A stretch of 64,000 bases of DNA from assembly GCF_015708085.1 (NCBI RefSeq), contig NZ_JADNYM010000002.1, forward strand, positions 62,001-126,000, written 5' to 3'. This document shows positions 25,292 to 33,390 of this stretch, piece by piece. The position numbers and the translations under genes were made by a program. The stretch is from Arthrobacter terrae. Lineage in GTDB: Bacteria > Actinomycetota > Actinomycetes > Actinomycetales > Micrococcaceae. Every line of letters starts with the position of its first letter. The first letter of the stretch is position 1. The notes under the pieces are model-generated. The model was not told the origin of the DNA. It searched no databases and was given only the letters and a program-made list of their open reading frames with translations.

Positions 25292-25870
25292 ATGAGCACC
25301 CCCGAGGAAGAGCCCGCGACTGGTGAACAGCCGCCAGGGCCCGGCCACTATGGGGAGATAGCTCCGGGTGTCCCCCGCTATGGGCAGTATGCACCGCCAG
25401 GATTACAGTCACCGGCCGCGGAGCCCGTGCCGTCTGCTGCACCGCTGCCGGGAAGCACCCAGCGCACCGCACCGCGCCAGGTTGAGGTTGCGTTCTGGCT
25501 CATCCTCGCAGCCGCTGTCATCGAGGCCTTGCTCGTAATCCTGGGCGCCTTCGCGCTGTTCACTCCGGCCGGACAATCCACGGCGGGGCAAATGCTCCGC
25601 AACGCCGGGCTCACCGACGAAAGTATGCTGCAGCCGCTGCTCATTACGGCGTTGGTCATCAGCGCTGTTTCCGTCGGCATCTATGTTCTTCTCGCTTACC
25701 AGATCCGCAGGGGCCGTAATTGGGCCAGGATTACCGGAGCCGTCCTGGCTGCGGTGTCCTTGCTGTCCTTGCTCCAGCCGGACCTGATCACAGCAGTCCA
25801 AATGGTCCTGGGCGTCGTCGCCATCATTTTGGTGTTTTTGCCGTCCGTCCGGAGTTATTTCAGGCACTAG
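25292..25870 (+). CDS. small membrane protein, paralogous in layout to the upstream gene
   Basis: A 192-residue protein with a Pro/Gly/Glu-rich N-terminus (about 1-65, including PGHYGEIAPGVPRYGQYAPPG) and four hydrophobic helices from about 70. The loop RRGRNWARITGAVLAAVS matches the GVGWARIVMIVLAALS of the preceding gene, so the two are probably distant paralogues. The last helix ends in PSVRSYFRH, as the other ends in PRSQAYFAAR. Function unknown. The start is the ATG at 25292; there is no clear Shine-Dalgarno sequence. Its end overlaps convergent rex by 11 bp. Confidence 0.72.
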   Translation: MSTPEEEPATGEQPPGPGHYGEIAPGVPRYGQYAPPGLQSPAAEPVPSAAPLPGSTQRTAPRQVEVAFWLILAAAVIEALLVILGAFALFTPAGQSTAGQMLRNAGLTDESMLQPLLITALVISAVSVGIYVLLAYQIRRGRNWARITGAVLAAVSLLSLLQPDLITAVQMVLGVVAIILVFLPSVRSYFRH

Positions 25871-26567
25871 GGCGTCCCGGGCCGTCGCCGGGTTCGTGGA
25901 TGCGCTGGGCGTGATAAGCCAGAATCTGCAGCTCGGTGGCCATATCCACCTTGCGAAGATTGACGGAGTCGGGGACCTGCAGGACCACCGGGGCAAAGCT
26001 CAGGATGCTGTGTACGCCGGCAGCGACGACCCGATCGCACACCTGCTGGGCGACAGTGCCCGGCAGCGCCAGGACGACCATGGTTGCCCGTGTGCGTGCC
26101 AATACCACTTCCAGGTCCCGCACATCGCTGACCCTGAGCCAGCCGACCTCGTTGCCGACTATCAGCTGATCCGCGTCAAAAAGCGCAACGACGTCGAAAC
26201 CTCGGGATTCGAAGCCGGTGTAGCGGGCCAAGGCACGGCCCAGATTCCCGGCACCGACGATGGCGACCCGCCAATCGTGCGTCAGCCCCAGGGTGGCCGC
26301 AATGTTGCCGCTCAAACGCTGGACTTCATACCCGACGCCGCGTGTGCCGTGCGAACCGAGGTAGGACAAGTCCTTGCGGACGTTGGAGGAACTTACACCC
26401 GCGGTTTCCGCCAGCGCCTCCGACGAAACCCGCTCGACGCCGTCGGCCAGCATGGCCGACAAGGAGCGCAAATAAACGGTCAGCCTCGCCACGGTCGCGG
26501 AAGGCAGCTGGCGCGTCATTGCCGGCAGCGCCGCAGGGGAGGACGGCCGAATCTCAGATGTGGTCAA
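25860..26567 (-). CDS. rex: redox-sensing transcriptional repressor Rex
   Basis: About 235 residues. An N-terminal winged helix (TVARLTVYLRSLSAML, VSSEALAETAGVSSSNVRKDLSYLG) is followed by a Rossmann domain with VAIVGAGNLGRALARY that binds NADH or NAD+, and a C-terminal swap helix. Rex represses respiratory genes when NAD+ is high. The TTG at 26567 follows GGGGAG at eight bases and gives a family-like length; an ATG 20 codons later (TRQLPSATVARL) is the alternative. The gene is downstream of the glutaredoxin-like gene on the same strand. I see no clear Rex operator (TTGTGAA-N4-TTCACAA) next to it or before the cytochrome genes. Confidence 0.92.
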   Translation of the reverse strand: MTTSEIRPSSPAALPAMTRQLPSATVARLTVYLRSLSAMLADGVERVSSEALAETAGVSSSNVRKDLSYLGSHGTRGVGYEVQRLSGNIAATLGLTHDWRVAIVGAGNLGRALARYTGFESRGFDVVALFDADQLIVGNEVGWLRVSDVRDLEVVLARTRATMVVLALPGTVAQQVCDRVVAAGVHSILSFAPVVLQVPDSVNLRKVDMATELQILAYHAQRIHEPGDGPGRPSA

Positions 26568-26596
26568 AGACGTTGCTCCCCAAACTCTTCCAGTGC

Positions 26597-26621
26597 AATC
26601 CACGGCGGAATTCCACGGCGG
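26597..26621. repeat. direct repeat upstream of rex
   Basis: AATCCACGGCGG and AATTCCACGGCGG stand in tandem about 30 to 55 bp upstream of the rex start. They may be a regulatory site or a chance duplication. Confidence 0.4.
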
Positions 26622-26675
26622 TAGAACTCCACTGTAGAACGCCAAGCCGGGCCGGCCAAGCCGTGAAGGCGGCGC

Positions 26676-26981
26676 TTAGCCGGCAGGTGGCTCCATAATC
26701 GCCAGCAGAGTGCGGCGCAGCCGCCGCGGATCGATGGTCCAGAAATCCCGCTGCACGCCGTTGACCAGCACCACCGGAACTTCCTCTGCGAAGCGCCCGG
26801 CCAGCGCTGCGTCGTCGTCCAGTGAGCGTTCCTGCCAGGTCAGCCCGAGCTCCGCAGCCACGGCAGCCACCACCGCGCGGGCATCCGCGCACAGGTGGCA
26901 GCCGGTCCTGGTCACCAAGACGAGTTCCGGCTGCGCCGCTGACGGCCCGGAGGAACGGCCGGCGCGCTCGGGTGTGTGCAT
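26676..26981 (-). CDS. glutaredoxin-like thiol protein (DUF836/GrxC-like)
   Basis: A 101-residue thioredoxin-fold protein with a redox pair in RTGCHLCADA (CxxC at about 28-31) and the cis-Pro region EEVPVVLVNG. Such short proteins of the glutaredoxin-like DUF836 group occur next to rex or hemA in actinobacteria (compare Rv0508, from memory). ATG at 26981 with TAGATT exactly 6 nt upstream, so leaderless. It lies 108 bp upstream of rex, which suggests redox-linked co-expression. Electron donor and targets are unknown. Confidence 0.85.
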   Translation of the reverse strand: MHTPERAGRSSGPSAAQPELVLVTRTGCHLCADARAVVAAVAAELGLTWQERSLDDDAALAGRFAEEVPVVLVNGVQRDFWTIDPRRLRRTLLAIMEPPAG

Positions 26982-26987
26982 GGTACA

Positions 26988-26993
26988 AATCTA
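26988..26993 (-). promoter_or_regulatory. -10 element, leaderless glutaredoxin-like gene
   Basis: TAGATT on the minus strand, 6 nt before ATG at 26981. Confidence 0.55.
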
Positions 26994-27057
26994 GCCTCCA
27001 GGGAAAGGCCGCACGGGCGCTAAGACGCGGATTCAGGTATTGGGCATTCCGATTGAC

Positions 27058-27063
27058 TAGACT
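27058..27063 (+). promoter_or_regulatory. -10 element, leaderless HAD phosphatase gene
   Basis: TAGACT, 6 nt before ATG at 27070. Confidence 0.55.
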
Positions 27064-27069
27064 CAACCC

Positions 27070-27879
27070 ATGCCCGAAGTGAACATAGTTACAGCCGGGG
27101 AAGACTCGGCTAGCTCGGACCACGAGGGCGAAGCCGCTTTTTTCGACGTGGACAATACGATGATGAAGGGCGCCAGCCTCTTTCACGTGGCGCGCAAAAT
27201 GTACCAGAAGAAAGCCTTCACCCTTCGTGATGCTGCCGGATTCGCCTGGAAGCAGGCAAAATTTGTGCTCCGCGGTGAGACTCTCGAAGATGTCCATTCC
27301 GTCCGGGATTCGGCGTTGGTTCTCGCCGCCGGCATTCCAGTTGAAATGGTCCAGACCATGGGTGAAGAAGTCTTCGACGAGATGATCGAGTCGAAGATCT
27401 GGCCCGGTACTCTCGCGCTGGCCCAACAGCACCTGGGCAGTGGCCGTCCTGTATGGCTGATGACCGCCACACCCATTGAAGTAGCCAGCGTGATCGCATC
27501 CCGGCTGGGCCTCAGCGGCGCCTTAGGCACCGTTTGCGAGATCAAAGACGGAGCTTATACGGGCAAGCTGGTGGGAGATATTCTGCACGGGCCGGCTAAA
27601 GGGGTGGCTGTGCGTGAATTGGCCGAGCGCGAACAGCTGGATCTGTCCCGTTGCTGGGCCTACAGCGACTCGTTCAATGACGTCCCCCTGCTGAGCGCCG
27701 TCGGGCACCCGGTGGCCATTAACCCGGACGCCCGCCTGCGCCGGCATGCACGGGACAATAACTGGCCGGTCTATGATTTCCGCTCCGGCCGCCGCGCCGC
27801 GACCTGGGGGCTGCGCGCGGCAACCGGCGCCGGGATCATTTATGGCGGGTGGAAAGGCTTCAGCCGCTTCCACCGCTGA
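27070..27879 (+). CDS. HAD-IB family hydrolase (SerB-like phosphatase)
   Basis: A 269-residue haloacid dehalogenase-superfamily phosphatase. Motif I is FFDVDNTMMKG (nucleophile and acid Asp at about 25 and 27), motif II is LMTATPIE, the motif III Lys is in GPAKGVAVREL, and motif IV is YSDSFNDVPLL. The helical cap between motifs I and II places it in subfamily IB with actinobacterial SerB1-like proteins. The substrate may be a phospho-amino acid or a phospholipid intermediate and is not determined by sequence. It starts leaderless and ends at a bidirectional terminator shared with bS22. Confidence 0.9.
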   Translation: MPEVNIVTAGEDSASSDHEGEAAFFDVDNTMMKGASLFHVARKMYQKKAFTLRDAAGFAWKQAKFVLRGETLEDVHSVRDSALVLAAGIPVEMVQTMGEEVFDEMIESKIWPGTLALAQQHLGSGRPVWLMTATPIEVASVIASRLGLSGALGTVCEIKDGAYTGKLVGDILHGPAKGVAVRELAEREQLDLSRCWAYSDSFNDVPLLSAVGHPVAINPDARLRRHARDNNWPVYDFRSGRRAATWGLRAATGAGIIYGGWKGFSRFHR

Positions 27880-27881
27880 AA

Positions 27882-27917
27882 AAAGAACCCGTCACCGGGA
27901 CCGGTAACGGGTTCTTT
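27882..27917. terminator. bidirectional intrinsic terminator between HAD gene and bS22
   Basis: An inverted repeat (AAAGAACCCGT-C-ACC / GGT-A-ACGGGTTCTTT, one mismatch) with A-rich and T-rich flanks can terminate transcription from both sides of this convergent pair. Confidence 0.85.
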
Positions 27918-27936
27918 CACGCGCTGTGAAATATCT

Positions 27937-28035
27937 CTACTTCTTGTTGCGGCGCTGGTGACGGGTCTTGCGAAGCAGCTTGCGATGCTTCTTCTTGGCC
28001 ATACGCTTGCGGCGCTTCTTGATAACTGAACCCAC
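27937..28035 (-). CDS. small ribosomal subunit protein bS22 (AURKAIP1/COX24-like)
   Basis: A 32-residue, extremely basic protein, starting with GTG and running MGSVIKKRRKRMAKKKH to RHQRRNKK. It matches the actinobacterial AURKAIP1/COX24-domain peptide recognised as ribosomal protein bS22 in mycobacterial cryo-EM structures. About two thirds of its residues are Lys, Arg or His, suited to rRNA binding. GAGGA lies six bases before the GTG, so it is translated conventionally despite its size. The upstream gene is a Rv0500A-like HTH, the same pairing as mycobacterial Rv0500A/Rv0500B. Too short for usual gene-length cut-offs. Confidence 0.93.
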   Translation of the reverse strand: MGSVIKKRRKRMAKKKHRKLLRKTRHQRRNKK

Positions 28036-28153
28036 GAAAGTCCTCACAAACTGTTGAGCGACAACGTCCTTGCGGGCGGTTGTCAAGGAATTAGCTGACC
28101 GATCACAAGGTATCGGTCACAGCCGAAAATGGATCTTTAACAGGGTACCGCTT

Positions 28154-28390
28154 CTAAGCCGTGTGCGCCGAACCAGCCGCCCCGCGATCCGCCGCGCCTT
28201 CGACAAATGCTGACTCCACAAGGCCGGCCACCGCAGACTCAGGGATGCGGTAGGACCGGCCGAACCTTACAGCCGGAAGCTCCCCGGAATGTACCAAACG
28301 GTATACGGTCATCTTCGATACGCGCATCACGTCAGCGACCTCGGAGACCGTCAGGAAGCTCGCGTTCGAAAAGGTCTTTTCCTGCGCCAT
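28154..28390 (-). CDS. MerR/excisionase-type helix-turn-helix DNA-binding protein (Rv0500A-like)
   Basis: About 78 residues of the DNA-binding excisionase/BldC-like fold: FLTVSEVADVMRVSKMTVYRLVHSGELPAVRFGRSYRIPESAV contains the helix-turn-helix and wing. It closely resembles mycobacterial Rv0500A in the stretch MRVSKMTVYRLVH and GELPAVR-GRS. The start at MAQEKTF (28390) gives the family length; longer GTG/ATG starts up to 28432 exist. No Shine-Dalgarno sequence at ideal spacing is seen. Target unknown. It sits immediately upstream of bS22 in many actinobacteria, so a link to ribosome or growth control is inference. Confidence 0.85.
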   Translation of the reverse strand: MAQEKTFSNASFLTVSEVADVMRVSKMTVYRLVHSGELPAVRFGRSYRIPESAVAGLVESAFVEGAADRGAAGSAHTA

Positions 28391-28490
28391 AATTTTTCGC
28401 ATTCCTTCACTGGCGTCCATCGGTGACGGCACTCAAGGACGCCTGATCCACCAATTATCCGTGTCAAAACAACTTTAGGGGTAGAAGTGG

Positions 28491-29672
28491 CTATTGTGAA
28501 AGTCTTCTGGCATTATGACCTTTTCGATGGGCTGCGACAAGGTGTTCGAGCACGCCGGTGCTGCGGCGGGTGCGTGAACTTCCGGCTAAATGGTCCAGCA
28601 CTTCAACTGTGACGTCCCACGCCATGCAGGCGTCAGTCACGCTCTGCCCGTAGGTCAACCCGGCGGTCCCGTTGGCTACGGCGCAGACGTCCAGTTTCTG
28701 GGCCCCACCGACCAGGAAGCTCTCCAGCATGACACCGGCAACTGCCTGCGAAGCCGCTCCGCCGGCCTCCAGCTGAGCGCCGATCTCCAATGCCACCTCC
28801 GCCTGGCGATGGTGGCTCTTGCCGCTGTTCGCATGGCTGGCGTCAATGATCAGCCGCGGATTCAACGCAGCGCGGGCAAGCCGCGCCGAGGCAGCGCCCA
28901 CGTTGACGGTCCCGTAGTTTGGCCCCTGCCGGCCGCCACGCAGGATCAAGTGAGTATCCTGGTTGCCCGCAGTCGCCACCAGCGCCGCACGTCCTTGGAC
29001 GTCGATCCCGAGGAAGGACTGCGCGGCAGAAGCGGCAGAGCATGCATCCAACGCCACTTGCAGATCGCCGTCGGTCCCGTTCTTGAAACCCACCGGCATG
29101 GACAGTCCGGAGACCAGCTGCCGATGGATCTGACTCTCGGTGGTGCGTGCCCCTATTGCACCCCACGACACCAAGTCGGCGGTGTACTGCGGGCTTATCG
29201 GCTCCAGAAATTCGGTCCCGACGGGCATGCCCAGCTGGCCGACCTTGAGCAGGAATGCGCGCGCCATGCGGAGCCCGGCACTGATGTCATGGCCGCCGTC
29301 CAACCCGGGATCATTGATCAGCCCCTTCCAGCCCACCGTCGTGCGCGGCTTCTCGAAGTATGTCCGCATCACAATCAGCAGGTCTTCCTTGTGGCGCTCG
29401 GCCAGCGAGACCAGCCGGCGCGCGTACTCCAGGCCGGCCGTCATGTCGTGGATGGAGCACGGGCCGACAATCACCAACAGGCGGTCATCCACCCCGTCCA
29501 TGATGGCCCGCACCTGGTCACGTCCACGGGCGACGGCGGCGCTCACCTGAGCGGACAACGGCAGCTCCTCGGCCAGCGCGGAGGGCGACGGGAGCGCGGT
29601 GAACCGGCTGACGCGAAGGTTAGAGGTGGCCGGCACCTCGGCCGCCCGCTGGGCTGGTGCGCTGCTGTTCAT
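28491..29672 (-). CDS. 3-deoxy-7-phosphoheptulonate (DAHP) synthase, class I (AroF/G/H type)
   Basis: A 393-residue class I DAHP synthase, which condenses phosphoenolpyruvate and erythrose-4-phosphate in the first shikimate step. Motifs include VIVGPCSIHD (metal-binding Cys), RTYFEKPRTTVGWKGLINDP, GTEFLEPISPQY, GARTTESQIHRQL, VGFKNGTDG and IIDASHANSGK. The N-terminal 45 residues match the regulatory extension of Tyr/Phe/Trp-sensitive enzymes, so feedback inhibition is likely too. AAGGAG precedes the ATG. An aromatic-rich leader peptide and competing hairpins lie in the 165 bp upstream, indicating attenuation. Which aromatic amino acid inhibits the enzyme cannot be told. Confidence 0.95.
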   Translation of the reverse strand: MNSSAPAQRAAEVPATSNLRVSRFTALPSPSALAEELPLSAQVSAAVARGRDQVRAIMDGVDDRLLVIVGPCSIHDMTAGLEYARRLVSLAERHKEDLLIVMRTYFEKPRTTVGWKGLINDPGLDGGHDISAGLRMARAFLLKVGQLGMPVGTEFLEPISPQYTADLVSWGAIGARTTESQIHRQLVSGLSMPVGFKNGTDGDLQVALDACSAASAAQSFLGIDVQGRAALVATAGNQDTHLILRGGRQGPNYGTVNVGAASARLARAALNPRLIIDASHANSGKSHHRQAEVALEIGAQLEAGGAASQAVAGVMLESFLVGGAQKLDVCAVANGTAGLTYGQSVTDACMAWDVTVEVLDHLAGSSRTRRSTGVLEHLVAAHRKGHNARRLSQ

Positions 29673-29729
29673 GGGTCCTGCTCCTTAGCTGGAAGCGGGC
29701 CCTGGACAGAACCCGCCGGAAATGGCGAA

Positions 29730-29751
29730 GGACAGAGAATAATCTCTGTCC
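29730..29751 (-). promoter_or_regulatory. attenuator hairpin of the DAHP synthase leader
   Basis: A perfect 8 bp stem (GGACAGAG/CTCTGTCC) with a 6 nt loop lies between the leader ORF and the DAHP synthase start. Upstream, a 10 bp arm GTTGGCTCTG (inside the leader ORF) can pair with CAGAGCCAAC at about 29755-29765. The second arm is adjacent to and partly shares CAGAG sequence with this hairpin, so alternative folds are possible. The U-tract after it is weak. Confidence 0.6.
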
Positions 29752-29777
29752 TGTTGGCTCTGAAGGTTGGCTGCGTG

Positions 29778-29837
29778 TCAGTTAGACGCAGGCTCCTCCA
29801 GAGCCAACGAAAAATACGCATACCAACGGTTTGTCAT
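29778..29837 (-). CDS. aromatic-rich leader peptide upstream of DAHP synthase
   Basis: A 19-codon ORF reading MTNRWYAYFSLALEEPASN, with Trp, Tyr, Tyr and Phe codons at positions 5, 6, 8 and 9. Three different aromatic amino acids in five codons is far above chance for so short an ORF. It starts leaderless, with TAGGGT 6 nt before the ATG. The codons just after the aromatic run (Ser-Leu-Ala-Leu) form the first arm of a 10 bp stem. Ribosome stalling at WYAYF when charged aromatic tRNAs are scarce would block that stem and change downstream folding. It is too short for standard gene calls. Confidence 0.82.
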   Translation of the reverse strand: MTNRWYAYFSLALEEPASN

Positions 29838-29843
29838 AGCCAC

Positions 29844-29849
29844 ACCCTA
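29844..29849 (-). promoter_or_regulatory. -10 element of the DAHP synthase leader transcript
   Basis: TAGGGT is 6 nt before the leader ATG; a TTGCGG lies 17 nt further upstream as a possible -35. Confidence 0.55.
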
Positions 29850-29906
29850 GCCTTGACACTGGCCGCCCGCAAACTGCGGACAACGCCAGCCCTCAGCTCC
29901 CCTGGA

Positions 29907-31268
<1,362 letters not shown>

Positions 31269-31271
31269 TCA

Positions 31272-31297
31272 TGCGCATCGCAGCGTACAGATGCGCA
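31272..31297. promoter_or_regulatory. inverted repeat in the gdhA 5' region
   Basis: TGCGCATC and GATGCGCA are perfect 8 bp arms around a 10 bp spacer, about 25 to 50 bp upstream of the gdhA start. This could be a dimeric repressor site or an mRNA hairpin near the ribosome site. Confidence 0.5.
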
Positions 31298-31431
31298 AAA
31301 AGTCGGCACTGTTTCTACTCTATCGTTCCAGCCCGGAGGTCCTACGTGTCAATTATGGGCCACCCGACAGGGCGAAAATGCGTAGCGGCCGCGGCCCCGG
31401 ACGCGTCACATTGCTGCACATTCATGCGCGG

Positions 31432-31947
31432 TCAGTCCCTGCGGCGGCCGAATTTGGGCAGATTCGCGAATAGATCGGCGGCCTTGTACGCGGCGCGCCC
31501 CACACTCCGGCCCAGTTGCTGCGGCATTGATCCATCGCCCTGCGCCGTCATGGACGGGCCCGCAGCGGGGAGGATGGCGGGGGCCTCGGTCACGGCCGCC
31601 GGAAGAATGTGCCCACTATCCGGTGCATGCACCGCCTGCAGTCCGGACGCGTCGGGGGAAACGCCGTCGAGCGGGGAAGCCGGAACCGCGCCGTTGAAAC
31701 CGGCGAGCCATCCGCTCACGAGTTGCAGTCCCATGGGGTTGAGCGCGTAGAAACGCTTCTGTCCCTCGGCTCGCATGGTCACCAGGGAGGCCTCCCGCAG
31801 CACGCGCAGGTGCTTGGATATGGTCGGCTGGCTCGCACCGAGTTCGTCAACCAACTGGCCTACCGCTTTATCCCCCGCTTTGAGCGAATCCAGGATGTCG
31901 CGCCGGGTCACCTCCGCGATGACCGCGAAAACATCGTCATTCACCAT
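31432..31947 (-). CDS. ArsR/SmtB family winged-helix regulator with long C-terminal tail
   Basis: A 171-residue protein. The first 80 residues are an ArsR-type winged helix: FAVIAEVTRRDILDSLKAGDKAVGQLVDEL then GASQPTISKHLRVLREASLV (recognition helix) and the wing MRAEGQKRFYALNP. No metal-binding Cys cluster is seen, so it is probably not a metal sensor. The C-terminal 90 residues are Ala/Pro-rich and disordered, with a basic amphipathic end (ADLFANLPKFGRRRD). ATG at 31947 with TAGGGT 6 nt upstream. Its targets are unknown; it lies between acuC and gdhA on the same strand. Confidence 0.85.
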   Translation of the reverse strand: MVNDDVFAVIAEVTRRDILDSLKAGDKAVGQLVDELGASQPTISKHLRVLREASLVTMRAEGQKRFYALNPMGLQLVSGWLAGFNGAVPASPLDGVSPDASGLQAVHAPDSGHILPAAVTEAPAILPAAGPSMTAQGDGSMPQQLGRSVGRAAYKAADLFANLPKFGRRRD

Positions 31948-31953
31948 GCCCCA

Positions 31954-31959
31954 ACCCTA
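31954..31959 (-). promoter_or_regulatory. -10 element, leaderless ArsR-type gene
   Basis: TAGGGT on the minus strand, 6 nt before ATG at 31947. Confidence 0.5.
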
Positions 31960-32013
31960 GCGATATATGCGCCCGAGGGCATCCGTGTCCGCTCCCGTCC
32001 GGTCCATCCGTAC

Positions 32014-33225
32014 TCAGTCAAACCACGGATCCAGACCATAGAGCGGGAAAATCTCCTTCCGGGTGGCCATTACCGTGCGGTCCACGGCGTCATTGGGGTT
32101 ATAGCCAACCTCCCACGAACGCCACCAGAGATCGACGTCGTCGCCCATTATTTCCGGGGCCGCGTGGCCGTAACGGTCGAACACGTGGTCCCGCCATGGC
32201 TGGGGCACAGCGGTTTTCAGCGGCAGGGGGACGCCGGTGGAGATCGCGATCAAATGGCTCCAGACACGCGGCACCACACTGGTCACGTTGTAGCCGCCAC
32301 CTCCGGTGGCGATCCAGCGGTTCTCACATAACCGTTCGGCCAGACGGGAAATCGCCAGCGCCGCCTCGCGCTGAGCGTCCACGCTGGTATTCAGATGCGT
32401 CAGCGGATCGTCCTTGTGGGAGTCGCAGCCGTGCTGGCTGACGATCACTTCCGGCTTGAAAGCCGTCACCAGCTGCGGGACAACGGCGTGGAAGGCACGC
32501 AGCCAGCCGGCATCCCCGGTCCGTGGGGGCAGAGCAATATTGACGGCCGATCCCGGTGCCTCGGGGCCGCCGGATTCATTGGCGAACCCAGTCCCGGGAA
32601 AGAGGGTCAGGCCGCTTTCATGCAGCGAGATGGTGAGCACGCGGGGGTCGTTGAAGAAAATATTTTGGGTACCGTCGCCGTGATGAGCATCGATGTCGAT
32701 GTACGCCACACGCTTCACCCCGCCGTCGAGCAAGCGCTGGACCGCCAGGGCGACGTCGTTATAGATACAAAAGCCGCTGGCTTTGTCCCGGTCCGCATGA
32801 TGCATGCCGCCGGCAAAATTCACTGCCCGCGTGGTTTTCCCGGCCAGGACAGCCTCGGCAGCGATCCATGATCCACCCGCCAACCGTGCGCTTGCCTCGT
32901 GCATGCCGGCAAAGGCGGGATCATCCCCCGTGCCCAGCCCATGGGCAGGATCCGGACTCTCCGGGTTGTCACTGATGCGCCGGACAGCCGCAATGTAATC
33001 CCGGCTGTGCACTGTCTCGAGCTGGCTGACTGAGGCCACCGGCGGCTCCAGCAGCACCACTGCGGAACGGTCAAGCAGGCCCAGGCAATTTGCCAGCCGA
33101 GCGGTCAGCGCCAGCCGGTCAGGTGCCATCGGGTGACCCGTGCCGAAGTTATAGGCGGTCATCGCCTCGCTCCAGACTATGCTGGTCGGGACGGCCGATG
33201 GAGCGGTGCTGGCAATCGATGACAT
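32014..33225 (-). CDS. acuC: acetoin utilization protein AcuC (class I-type deacetylase)
   Basis: A 403-residue arginase/deacetylase-fold enzyme. Zn and charge-relay residues are in GGMHHADRDKASGFCIYNDVA, VAYIDIDAHHGDGTQ, SLHESG, SQHGCDSHKDDPL and GGGGYN. AcuC deacetylates acetyl-CoA synthetase in Bacillus, and an acetyl-CoA synthetase gene lies about 25 kb away here (58271), a possible substrate. No acuA or acuB is adjacent. The start at 33225 has TAACCT 7 nt upstream. The ArsR-type gene follows 66 bp downstream with its own promoter. Confidence 0.92.
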   Translation of the reverse strand: MSSIASTAPSAVPTSIVWSEAMTAYNFGTGHPMAPDRLALTARLANCLGLLDRSAVVLLEPPVASVSQLETVHSRDYIAAVRRISDNPESPDPAHGLGTGDDPAFAGMHEASARLAGGSWIAAEAVLAGKTTRAVNFAGGMHHADRDKASGFCIYNDVALAVQRLLDGGVKRVAYIDIDAHHGDGTQNIFFNDPRVLTISLHESGLTLFPGTGFANESGGPEAPGSAVNIALPPRTGDAGWLRAFHAVVPQLVTAFKPEVIVSQHGCDSHKDDPLTHLNTSVDAQREAALAISRLAERLCENRWIATGGGGYNVTSVVPRVWSHLIAISTGVPLPLKTAVPQPWRDHVFDRYGHAAPEIMGDDVDLWWRSWEVGYNPNDAVDRTVMATRKEIFPLYGLDPWFD

Positions 33226-33390
33226 CCCTCACAGGTTACCCAATTCAAGCGCAGCGCGCTGCCCGCCTCGAAACCGCAACGCCGACGGCGGGTAAGAAAA
33301 GATGGTTAACTACTCAACAGAGCGTTTCCCGGTGGGGACCGTTTTTTCTTGCGGTGCAGCACAACGATGCGGGGAGGGACGGGATCTTCG

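Noticed and set aside
27914-27931. TTTCAC-N5-GTGAAA inverted repeat as a Rex operator
   Set aside because: Arm order is opposite to the Rex consensus (TTGTGAA...TTCACAA), and it lies at the 3' end of bS22, where a terminator role is more likely.
33226-33390. c-di-AMP (ydaO-type) riboswitch before the potassium channel gene
   Set aside because: Only 165 bp, with no matching conserved blocks that I could recognise.
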